Source of the DNA: Protonemura montana
Taxonomy: Eukaryota; Arthropoda; Insecta; Plecoptera; Nemouridae
Length of the DNA stretch: 64,000 nucleotides
Reading direction: 5' to 3'
NCBI GenBank assembly: GCA_947568835.1
Contig: OX387606.1
Location: 12,648,001 to 12,712,000, forward strand
Position numbers and translations under genes: made by a program. Position 1 is the first letter of the stretch. Each line of letters begins with the position of its first letter. Shown here in pieces: positions 38,752 to 48,828 of the stretch. The notes beneath the pieces are model-generated. The model had not been told where the DNA came from, did not search any database, and was given only the letters and a program-made list of their open reading frames with translations.

Positions 38752-39051
38752 TCAGTCACTTTTCGTGTCCTCGTCCTCATCTCCCTCGTCAATGTCCATC
38801 AGCAACGTGGTCATCTCATCTCCCCTGTGCTGACCTTTACCGACCACGACTCTCTGCACCGATTCGATCACTGCACTCTGCACATTCCTATTTCGAGGCG
38901 TTCGACGACAGTAATTGCTTCTGATGACTTTCACTGCAATCAACGCGATAACTAAAAGTGACGTAGCAAATATTATCCACATTCTACTTTGTACGTAGCA
39001 CTCGTATTTTTCATCTGCCTCTGCTGATGATAGATTTTCGTCATCGGTCAT
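38752..39051 (-). CDS. Putative small single-pass membrane protein
   Basis: A 99-codon frame with coding-like codon use and a sensible layout. Residues 1-22 are acidic (MTDDENLSSAEADEKYE), 24-43 form one hydrophobic helix (MWIIFATSLLVIALIAVKVI), then comes a basic stretch with RRTPRNR at about 50-56, and residues 86-99 are an acidic tail (DIDEGDEDEDTKSD). Positive charge right after the helix and an acidic start suggest N-outside/C-inside or a tail-type topology; orientation is inference. There is no signal-peptide cleavage signature. I do not recognise the family. A TTTACAG acceptor-like site lies about 70 bp upstream, so a 5' UTR intron is possible. The gene could also be part of a longer spliced gene. 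Confidence 0.45.
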   Translation of the reverse strand: MTDDENLSSAEADEKYECYVQSRMWIIFATSLLVIALIAVKVIRSNYCRRTPRNRNVQSAVIESVQRVVVGKGQHRGDEMTTLLMDIDEGDEDEDTKSD

Positions 39052-39099
39052 TTTGGTACATAAGTATACCTTATTGTTGTAACAGTTGGTTAGTTAGTT

Positions 39100-42000
39100 C
39101 CCATATGCCATGAGCTGTAAATTAATGCCGACGCGACGTAATGTAGCGGTGTTTCGAGCGTAAATCTTTTTAATGACTGATAATACACGAGAATCCATGC
39201 CAACTGAGCAATCGCAACTGTTACACCTGCCATAAGCGGAGATAAGGTGACTGCTTAGCTGATTGGGTTAGATGCAGTGTGTTGTAGAACTAAGATACAA
39301 TCCACAAAAAATGATGTCAGTAAATAAATAGTAACAATATACAGCGACTTGCATTGCAGTTTCTTCCAAAAGAATGAGATTCGCCAAAGCACTCTTCTCG
39401 CTGGAGCTTGCCTGCCCAAATTGAGAGAGATATGTTATTATTACGAACCTAGGGGCCGCCTGAAAACGTGCTAAGGACTGATAAAAGGTCGAATAAAAGT
39501 TACACCAGTCATTTTTAATATATCTTCAGTACGATGTTCATAAATCAGAGACATTCAAGATAATACGTGCTATAATAAATCGGGATAACTATATAAGATG
39601 GCAGTCATTTGTTGGACTTAAACAAAGCGATGAACTTTGGCAATTTCCTCGTAGAATATATAGGTATAACGAGCGATATAATAAAAATGCAAACTGATTC
39701 GCCAGTCTCTATGTATATAAGGTATCTTAAAATCATGAAGAGGATCATATCTCTTGTTATAGTAGGACAATAGAGGTTATCTATTATTCAGTTCGATTGG
39801 GTTTTTCCGTAACCAGGGATGGCAGTCCCATTTTCCCATTATCCTCGTGCCCTCTAATCTTCTTCCCTCCTCTACCACGAACTCTGGGAGACGAATCACC
39901 CCGCGTCGCTCTCCACTACCTATAAAATCAACTCGCCGAGAAGAAGAACAGTTACATAATTTATAAAACTCGTTAACAAACCTTCTTCGCACGGAGCAAA
40001 TGGAACCCGAACCGCACTCATCAGTAAAAGTAGGGTGCTTTTTGGTGTTCCCCACACCACATACTTTTTCCCACTTTCCCCGTTGAAATTTTTCCTGGGG
40101 AAAATGCAATTGCGTGTACCCAGAGGAAGTATACCTATATATGTTTTTAATATGGTCCCTTTCCTTGTAAAACATCCAAAAGATGAATTTTTTTGCGTTT
40201 TTTCCTCATTTATGGTGAGATCACTCAAAAACTCGTACTGAAAGTAAAATTAAAGGGATTTGAAGACCGTGATTTCACCAGCTTCCAGGATTGTCAGAAC
40301 ATAGCTCATTCCTTCCCAAACGTGTGCCTACCAAGAGCATGCTCTTAACTAACACAAGTCAAAAGTAAAATCCAGGTATATTGTAGACAATGCCAGGCTA
40401 AATAAGAACAAGTCTTAAGTTTTCTTACCAACTGTAGAAAATATAATTAGTAGAATCAACTATTCCAACTAATTTCAATTAAATCTCCTGACGCCTAGAA
40501 AGTTTTATTTGCAGAACATGGCTCGGGAGTTATAACTCGTAAGGGAGCTTGAATGAGAATTGTTACACCAATCAGTAATTCCCTTAAGACAGTTTCATCA
40601 TTCTACCCTCCTCTACTCGGCGCTTAAATAAGGTAGAAGCGAATTGCGCGAAATAGTGGCAAGCATAGCGCCCTCTGCGAGGTACCCTTGTAATTAAAAA
40701 TGCACTTAAATCTGCAGGGACTAGACCCTATATTGCCTTGCCACGTACAAACCCTTGAATTCAGAGGTGTGCCGATGGGAACTTCTTCCCTTTATTTATG
40801 TGGATTTTCCACTGTACTTTCGTTTTAAGTATTTCTTCCTTCTTTCCACTTGTGTACTTTAGAGAGCACTGTGCTGTTTTGTAATTTATTTCCCAATTAT
40901 CTTGATATTTGATTTAACATTTTGATACTCGAATTACTCCAATAATCATCTTGGCTCTAATGCGTTAGCGATTGTGTCATGCCCAGCATGACACAATCGC
41001 TTCTAGTACATTTATAAAGAAAATTCATCTTCATCGTTCATGACGATAGTGATACAGAAAATACAATATCGCATTCAGGAAAATCGCTAATGGAAGTGGA
41101 ATTCAGCTCTGCGGCATTGAAAATATATTTCTAGAGATGGAAAATGCACCCTCTTATATTTTCTCGAAGAATTCACCGTATCTCACGGGGTTTCTTATGA
41201 TGAAGACTTATCATCTTTTGCAAAATGATGTGAGTTTCCAGACATGACGCGAAATAATCTACCTCAGCTAAATAAGACCTGTCGAATGCCTGCACCCCTC
41301 GAAAAACTCTCCCGAGTATTACCCTCGCTGGTTTATTACAACTCCCCTACCCAAACAGGCGCAACATTTGGCTAGTACGAAATTATTATTGATTCTCGAT
41401 AATGTCATACTGATACGAGTCAACAGAATAATCTGTTCAGATTCAAAGGGGAAGACGTGCTTTTATTTGAAGAGAGATGTTTGTTTTGAAGAGTTGGTGG
41501 TTATTGGTTTGATGCGTAAGCAAAGGATCAACATTAATCTACGTAGAAGTGAAAGAAAACGTGCCCACAAAGGAACAATGATCGAGAAGTTTTCATGAAC
41601 TTGATTAACTCTTTTGTTTTGAAGTGATGAAAAAACAACCCCTTTGTCGCTTAAACTAGTTTTCTGAGACGGCAGATGGGGTGTCACCCCACTCCAAATT
41701 TACTTCAATTGTTGTCTTCACCTACCAATGTAGAAACTTTTGAACTTACTTTGACAAAATAAAACTTCTTTGGTGAAGTGTAGATAAATGATTCCCTGGC
41801 TGAAATTGAAGTCGCAAGGCAGCGAAATGTGTACATGGGGGAATTTTACTCAAAAGAGAGGACCTAACAAAATGATCATCAGTCTTAGCCATGGATGGGT
41901 ATTCACGAAGCCAGTGAGAATCACATTCCGGTTTTTCGTTTTTTTTTAGAGCTGCATCATTGCAAATTTAAATAAAAATAATACAAGTTCTTTACGATTG

Positions 42001-42330
42001 GAGATAATTTTTTAATTGAATTTTATAAGCAATTCAATCACAACGCTGAGTGTCGGTTTTACTCTTATTATACTTTTAATTAACCTCCGGAGCTTAAAGA
42101 TGATCAGCGCATGTAAAATAAACAGATTTTCGGCGGTTGTTACCATGGTGATTTCATTTCACGCCCAAATTAATGGGGTTAACCAAGTCCCAGGGATTTT
42201 AGCAAATAACATTTTTGCTTCCAATATTCAGCCCAAAGATGCAATTTTTTACTGCAGACAACAGAGTTGGTAGCTGCTACATCCTCCTTTTCCAAAGTAT
42301 GAAGAGTTCTTAATTAACATTTTAAGCATT
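39100..42330. other. No gene seen
   Basis: Mostly AT-rich DNA with short open frames lacking recognisable domains. It contains one perfect palindrome (40967-41001). The right edge is the downstream flank of COPE. Confidence 0.55.
40967..41001. repeat. 16-bp perfect inverted repeat, 3-nt loop
   Basis: AGCGATTGTGTCATGC is followed by CCA and then its exact reverse complement. No coding frame or T-run accompanies it. It is too short for a microRNA precursor and is not next to a gene end. Confidence 0.85.
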
Positions 42331-42336
42331 TATTTC
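42331..42336 (-). terminator. Candidate polyadenylation signal of COPE
   Basis: A TTTATT on the plus strand near 42331 reads as AATAAA on the minus strand, about 170 bp after the COPE stop codon. Other AT-rich variants lie closer, so the choice is tentative. Confidence 0.35.
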
Positions 42337-42503
42337 TTTGTTTCAGAACATATAATTGTTGCACAGCTTAGTAATATTAATTATAGCATTACTTAAAATC
42401 GTAACGGAAATTTTATAATTTTTCTTATGGTGATACATACATCTTGGAATTCTATTATTATTTAAACAAATATTCGTGCCATCAACCACTGAAAATCAAC
42501 CAA

Positions 42504-44243
42504 TCAGGCGACAGGTGCATACTGTTTGCAAAGCTGCCCGAAATCGTTTTCTTTCTGCAAATACTCCTTCACGAACGGGTGGTCAGCGTATGAATCTTTC
42601 AGCTGGCTGAGGAATCGATTGGACACTTCGGGAGCTTTGCCCAAATGCTGGGAGAGTACGATCATGTTGATCAACGAATCGGGATTGTTGCTGTCTTTGT
42701 CAAGAGATTCTTGCAGAACAGATTCTGCTTCGTCGTATTTGGCCTGGCCAAGCAAGCACGCAGCCTGGCCGTTGAGTAGAACTGCTGTGCTGCCGTATTT
42801 GTCGTTCATCTCTTGGAAGATGTAGAACGCATCTTGAAGCCGGTCGCCTCCCTAGGAAAGAACCATCAGGGTAAGTGTGATAAATTCATCAACCTTTGTC
42901 ATGTAAGAGGTAACAATTCCTTGCCATTGCTATGTTGACCCAAGCTTGAGCCAATTGAGTTAGTGTGGCATCATCGTCTTTTTCTTGCATTACTTTTAGC
43001 TCTTTCAAAGCCAAATCGACACGATTTATTTTCAGATAAATCTGCAGGGTCAAGGCAGAACTGGAAAAAAATTAACAGAAAATTATCAAAATTCATTTTT
43101 AGAGTGAAATCATATGTTCTATGGTAGCTCTAGGGTATGACTGTAAAAGAAAGCTATTTTACATGAATTAGTACAAGCTATGGTTATTGTTTGATTTTAT
43201 TTGATGATTATATGATTACACAATTAACCAAAAAGGACACATTTTTATTATTATGAACACTACTACTGTCTCAAAAATTGATGCTCATAAGGGGACTCGA
43301 ACCCCGATCTCCACCCATCGTGGGTGTTGCTCTAACCCAATCACAACCATTCAATCTCGAGTAACTCCAATTTGACGTTGGATGCGTTATATTTATTTGA
43401 AATCTTATTTTAATTGCAGACTTGCAATGCTTGGGGTATTTTATTATGAACACTACTACGGTCTCAAAAATTGATGCCTTTTTGTTTTTTAAAGCTCATC
43501 ATGAAATAAAAAATTTCTCTACATATTTTTTATTTGATTGCTGTTTATTAATAATGAATTTAAGAAAATGCAAAATAGTGGAAATTTAAACCAGTAGATA
43601 CCATTCTAGTTGCTCAGCTTGATTGAGAATTCTGAGAGCAGAATCGTAGTTTTGTTCGTTTACATAGACTGTGGCAGCGACTATGATGAATGTGCGGCTG
43701 CTAACGTCTACGTTCCCAGCAGCTTGCTCATCCAACTTTGATACTAGAACATCTCTTTTAGGAGGATTCGCAAAGTATTCGGCCAAAAGTTTAATTGGTT
43801 GGAGTTCAGCTGGCGACGCACCGTGAATTTCATCAATGACAACACGATATTTCTTCTGAGCAATGTAGGCACGATAAAGAAATATGTCTCTTTCCACTTG
43901 TAGCCCAGGATTACTTGGCTGGAAAAAAGTGTTAACTTGAGTTAAGTACATGTTTAGGCTAACATTTTTGTAACTTTTGAATGAAGAGTTTACACAGCTA
44001 TTCAAGAGCTTATGATCTATCGTTACGAACGTCGATTGGATGGCATGGTCGCCATGGGGTTCGGCGAAATTATTACCATTGACCGATGGTTCTGTATGAT
44101 TTTAATTGGGTCTAACAGTATGTAACAAAACAAACGGTTACCTTCAATTTCTGAGCTTCATTTATACATTGCTGATAATTGCCCACATAAAATGAATTTT
44201 TTACGTCGAATAACTCGTCCACCTCACCCTGCTGACGTGCCAT
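42504..44243 (-). CDS. COPE: Coatomer subunit epsilon (COPI coat)
   Basis: Four coding exons on the minus strand: 44243-44142, 43918-43602, 43060-42925 and 42851-42504, which join in frame to 300 residues (family about 300-310). The start [23 protein letters not shown] matches the family N terminus; later anchors are [39 protein letters not shown] and the C terminus [16 protein letters not shown]. The protein is an alpha-solenoid of TPR-like repeats that binds alpha-COP in the COPI coat, which carries Golgi-to-ER and intra-Golgi vesicles. Intron 3 (42924-42852, 73 nt) has a GC donor (ATG|GCAAGG) and TAG acceptor; only this junction keeps the frame. Intron 2 holds SINE sequence in the sense orientation. 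It lies head to head with SCAMP, with start codons 257 bp apart. Confidence 0.95.
43242..43348 (-). mobile_element. tRNA-derived SINE in COPE intron 2
   Basis: On the minus strand: box A-like GGTTAGAGCAACACCC, box B GGGGTTCGAGTCCCC, the linker TCAATTTTTGAGACAG, and tail TAGTAGTGTTCATAATAATA. It lies in the sense orientation of COPE, between exons 2 and 3, away from the splice sites. Confidence 0.75.
43399..43478 (-). mobile_element. tRNA-derived SINE fragment in COPE intron 2
   Basis: A second copy of the same family 50 bp upstream (in gene direction) of the first. Only the linker and tail are present: GGCATCAATTTTTGAGAC, then TAATAAAATACCCCAAGCAT and TTGCAAGTCTGCAATTAAAA. The tRNA-like head is missing. 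It resembles a 5'-truncated insertion or a partial duplication of its neighbour. Confidence 0.65.
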
Positions 44244-44500
44244 TTTGACAGATAGCTAATTCGCTGCAAACTGTCACTTTTTGTTGTTGGCACTCCTGAA
44301 AATGAGACGAATTTCATTGGTCGGGCGTAGGAATGACATCATCTTGAAGAAAGAATATGGTGGCTGACTTTACGTCCGATTGCTTTCGGTGGACTGAGAA
44401 ATGAAATAAGATAAGATAACGGTGACAGATAATACGCCAGTAGTCAATCGTCGAGCCAAATATCCAAACGTATAGCGCTGCTTGTCAAATTATCGTGAAA
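44244..44500. promoter_or_regulatory. Shared promoter region of COPE and SCAMP
   Basis: Only 257 bp separate the divergent start codons, so the 5' UTRs and promoters of both genes must fit here. Visible motifs are an ATTGG (inverted CCAAT) near 44318, a CRE/ATF-like ATGACATCAT near 44333, and overlapping GATA sites (AGATAAGATAA) near 44410. No clear TATA box is present, as expected for housekeeping genes. Confidence 0.6.
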
Positions 44501-46941
44501 ATGTCAGGTTTTGACGAAAATCCGTTTGGGGAGCCAACAGTTGACAACCCCTTTGCGGTAAGGTTTTTGACATAAACTTGATTATGCCTCTTCGTAGAAA
44601 TCATTGAGTGAAAATGGTACTTTAGCGTATTATTACAGCTCCGTTGTTGCACAAAAATAACATTCCTAGAAGTAATCAATAATCCTATATCAATCTCACA
44701 TGACGTTTCACAATGAATGAGCAGTCTGGCATATTGTAAAGATTGACAATCTTTCGTTTCTGTCTTTGTCAACTAATTAGCATTATTATATTGCTTACGG
44801 ACATAGGACCCTGCAATTCAACAAGTGACTACGAATACTAGCAATGCTCAAAAAGGGCTTGAAGATTATAACCCATTTGCTGACCAGGGAGATCAGAGGC
44901 CTTCCACAGTAAGAAATATTTCCGGTTACAATATGTTCCAGCAAAGTCGGTATTTGCAAACGCTAACTTAACTCCCCTTTTAGGTCCGTGGAGCTGCAAA
45001 TCCTCCTCAATACCAAACCATGCCGACGCAGCCTGCAATAATGCAGCCTACACTTGAAACACCACCTCCTCCTTATACAAAGAGTGGTCAACAACAGCAA
45101 CAGCCTCAATTCACTTCAGCCGAATTTCAGGTAGTTAAACATTTTATGAATGGCAGACCATAATTCTTTACTTTTACCCTTTTACTAGCATCAAAACATG
45201 CCTCCTTATCTGTTATCATTTCTGTTTTTTTGCTTGCATTTTCATAGGAACTCAAGGTAAGTCAACAATATATATTTGAGATCTATCTTAGTTGGTTGTG
45301 ATTTTTGTTAGAAGTATTATTCATTTTTGAATCTTCTCTCAAAAGATTAAGGAAATTTTCTGCATTTCATAGTGTCTGGGTGGTGAATACACGTGGTGCA
45401 ACCAGGTTGTTAATACTTTTTTTTTGGAATGTGTTTCAGCGTCGACAAGATGAACTCGAGAGGAAAGCAGCTGATCTAGCCCGACGAGAAGAAGAATTGA
45501 AAAACACGCCTTACAATGCTAGACGTAATAACTGGCCGCCTTTGCCAGAGGCTTTCTGTGTTCAGCCATGTTTCTATCAGGACATCAACGTTGATATTCC
45601 CCTCGAGTTTCAAAGGATTGTTCGATACTTGTACTACCTCTGGATGTGTAAGTCTTGCATCATTCTAATTTCCTTGTTGAAAGGCACCTGTGAAACTTGG
45701 TTTTTGTTGTATGAGCTCGGAAAGAGTTATTCAGCTTGACGGTAATCTTTTCAGTCCATGCGTGCACTATGTTGCTGAACGTTCTTGGCGGAATGGCGCT
45801 GATGTTTCAAGCAGGTGACTTCACTACCTTCGGGCTGGCCATTCTTTACGTTCTTCTATTTACACCATTCTCGTTCCTCTGCTGGTACAGACCAGCTTAC
45901 AAGGCATTCAGGTAGGCATGAGAATTAACCATTATGCAGGAATGCAAAAATTTTTTGCTTACATGTACTCATAATGTTTGTTTACATTCTGTTTCAGGAG
46001 CGACAGTTCATTCAACTTCATGGTATTCTTCTTTGTATTCTTTTTCCAAATGATAGTCACAATTATGCAAGCAATTGGACTGCCAAATTCAGGAACTTGG
46101 TAAGTTCAATAACTATCTACTTAGACCCAGTTTCTACGGGAACTACTTAATAGTTGCTTCAAATTTCAATTCCAATGAATGACCTGGCATTTAAATATGA
46201 GTTTCCATATTCTCAACTAAAAATTATTCTTTTTTTACTCACAGTGGCTTCATAACGGCTATCAAGACTTTCAACGGCACAGCCGCAGGCATCACGGTTG
46301 GAATTATCGTACTTATGATTGCCCTTTGCTTTGGAGCATGTGGCTTAATGGACATTCTGCTGCTGTCCAGGGTAAGGATTACTCTTTCTTTGTAGGAGGC
46401 TGGGTATGTTCTTATAATAGTTGTCAGCATGGTTAATTAAAAAAAAAAAATCTGTCAGATGAATCCCATACCTAGGTAGCGTAAGCTACCTAGGTAGCTA
46501 ACAACTTCAGCTAGGCTTATTTCATATAAAAGTGTGTCAGTACAATGATCTAGAAACGGGGAAATGCATCTTCTACCTTTCAAATGAACTAAGCTGCCTG
46601 ACTACCTGATTAAGAAAGTTACGAGGAAGAAACGTATTATTAAGGTGAGCTATGTTTGACTGTAGGTGTCAGCTGTTTTCCTCGATTCAACCTATATAAA
46701 TGGGAAATTCTGTTTAATAATCAGAATCAATAAATTTGTTTTCAATAACTTTTGACCCAACAATTTCACATGTCCACAGATCCACAGCATCTATCGAAGC
46801 TCAGGAGCCAGCTTTGCCAAGGCCCAGCAGGAGTTCACCTCCGAGTTCATGAGCAACGAACACGTTCGTGGGGCTGCTTCGAATGCTGCATCTGCAGCAG
46901 TGCGCTCGCAAATGTCGGCGTCGACTGGTGGTCGCTTCTAA
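44501..46941 (+). CDS. SCAMP: Secretory carrier-associated membrane protein
   Basis: Nine coding exons: 44501-44557, 44807-44908, 44984-45130, 45248-45256, 45440-45647, 45755-45911, 45998-46099, 46245-46371 and 46780-46941; joined, 356 residues. The cytosolic N terminus has three NPF motifs (residues 7, 16, 41) that bind EH-domain endocytic proteins, a proline/glutamine-rich part, and a short coiled coil (about 103-125, [20 protein letters not shown]). Four membrane spans follow, with the conserved E-peptide between spans two and three ([11 protein letters not shown], 217-227) and a cytosolic C terminus. SCAMPs act in post-Golgi recycling and exocytosis. The fourth exon is only 9 nt (Glu-Leu-Lys) and is required to match the family. 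All introns are GT-AG. Intron 8 carries a perfect 12-bp palindrome. Confidence 0.95.
45248..45256 (+). other. 9-nt microexon of SCAMP
   Basis: The sequence TCATAG|GAACTCAAG|GTAAGT gives a three-codon exon with both splice sites intact. It supplies Glu-Leu-Lys between AEFQ (previous exon) and [10 protein letters not shown] (next exon), matching the length and register of the family before its coiled coil. Skipping it would keep the frame. Confidence 0.8.
46469..46496. repeat. 12-bp perfect palindrome in SCAMP intron 8
   Basis: TACCTAGGTAGC, a GTAA loop, then the exact reverse complement. A third partial copy (TAGGTAGCTA) continues to 46500. Confidence 0.85.
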
Positions 46942-48789
46942 TCAAACGAGCACGGTAGCAAGGGGAAAAAGTCTACTATTTGGATGCCGACAGTGAACGC
47001 TGCTGGTATGCACATTGGTTTATTTTTTATTAGATGATTTTTTTTATTTCCTTGCGTCGGTAATGTGTTGCCGAAATTGTTGTCAATTTAAATAACTTAC
47101 ATGACGTCCATATTGTTATTTAGTTAACGAAAATACTACCTATGTTTTGTTTGGAGCTTCATTGTTGAAATCTGACCTCTTTGGAAGTTATAGGTACAAC
47201 TGTTGACTTCCCAGGTCTTGCTATGTTGGACAAGTGGGGTATATGTTAATTCGGAAAGCCAGGTTGACTTCGCAATTAACTATCAAGTTGAGATAAAAAT
47301 TTATCACAGAATGCTTATTATAACATTTCTAACTACAATGAACTTGTATGAATCAGCCACATAATATAGTGAATGATAAAAGCTTATTTACATTTCAATG
47401 CCAGTTGACTGATCCAAATTAGACGTGAAGTAGCAAATATTATGTTAAACTAGTATGTACACGTAATAAATGTTGCACTTTGTAATAATTCTTCGACCAT
47501 TCTCCTCAATTATAACTAAACTAAGTATTGATAAAGTATAAATATGAAATTATGGTTACTTTATTATTTATTGGGGTATTATTTTGAATACTACTGTAAT
47601 TATATTTATAATGTCAATCAAACTGTATTAGTCATGTTTTTTTGAATAAATATAATATGAATTTCAAGTGCATGGCATTTAGTGTAGTATTTTATGTTGA
47701 AAAACTGAATTTAGCTAGTTATAAGAGATAGTTAAAAAAACAGTTGTTTTAAAAGGGAAGAGGAACCAGGAAACGTGTGACGACTTACGTTGTTTCCTTC
47801 ATCCACTTCTCAGAACCCTTAGAACGCAATATCATTGGGCCAGAGTTCAAAGTACCAATCCCTGTTTGGAACACTGCATTAAGATCCTAAATGCCTGGTT
47901 CAGTGAAAATTGAAGCAAGGAACGAAAGTGATGCCTTGTTACCGAGCTTCCAGAGCAGTGCTACCTCCAACAGGGTTGGAGTTGTCAGGTGGGCAATGCG
48001 GGGAAAACATTGATCACCGCTCCACAATCAACAGCAATTAAATGATGTCAGAACATGGGGCTACAGCTGACCTTCTGCATAGGCTTAGTAAACCAAGCAT
48101 TAGGTTCGATTGTGAAGATATCGAAGTTGCATCCAAATCAAGGCAAAAATTCGATAGAGGAATTATCTTTCCCATCTCTTTAAACTGGCTAGGTCTTTGT
48201 TTCATAAAAGGTATGAATTGAAAGCCCTAACAATGCCAACATCCTATCCAAAGACTCTGTAACTTGCATCCTTATATCCAATTGTGAACCGCATGGGTAC
48301 TTTCAGGCAGGGAGTCTAACTGGAATCGGAGCCGAAAGATCCCAGAAAAAATAAAATATTAGCCCTTCCCAAATAGATGTGAATCGATTACCCTTCATAA
48401 CTCTGCCAGAATAACTGGATTGGAGCGAAGTATAACAATGGAGCCATTTTACCTTGTAACCATTACGCGAATTTCGGTCAAAGAGAAGGCAGATTTTGGG
48501 GCAAAACTGCATGGGAGACGTTCATTTGATGTAAGTTTGAGTGATAAATCTAGAACTTTCTATCTTCATTAAAACTATTATTGTTACAGAAATTTTGATT
48601 GCAGATCCAAAACCTTTTAACGTTTATTTTAAGAGCTTGCAACCAGAACCATTATTTATTTGGTTTCAGGTAACTGCTTTCAGGATATCTCAAAAAGGCT
48701 CACCAAAAAGTATTCACAACTCGCTTCATGTATAAGAAGTAGGGTGCAAGCCAATGTAATAAAACAATAGTAGAATTTAGTGGACCTCA
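46942..48789. other. SCAMP/RpS6 convergent intergenic region
   Basis: Holds the SCAMP 3' UTR, with AATAAA signals at 47465-47470 and 47645-47650, then about 1.1 kb in which I see no gene. The part at about 47750-48300 is less AT-rich but has stops in all frames and no recognisable RNA fold that I could confirm. RpS6 ends at the right side. Confidence 0.55.
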
Positions 48790-48795
48790 TTTATT
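48790..48795 (-). terminator. Polyadenylation signal of RpS6
   Basis: TTTATT on the plus strand is AATAAA on the minus strand, 33 bp after the stop codon. A short 3' UTR is usual for ribosomal protein genes. Confidence 0.7.
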
Positions 48796-48828
48796 TTCCA
48801 AATTTTTTTTACACGCTCCATATTCGAA

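Noticed and set aside
48303-48512. 69-codon minus-strand frame downstream of RpS6
   Set aside because: No similarity recognised; the surrounding sequence has stops in all frames and it is probably chance.
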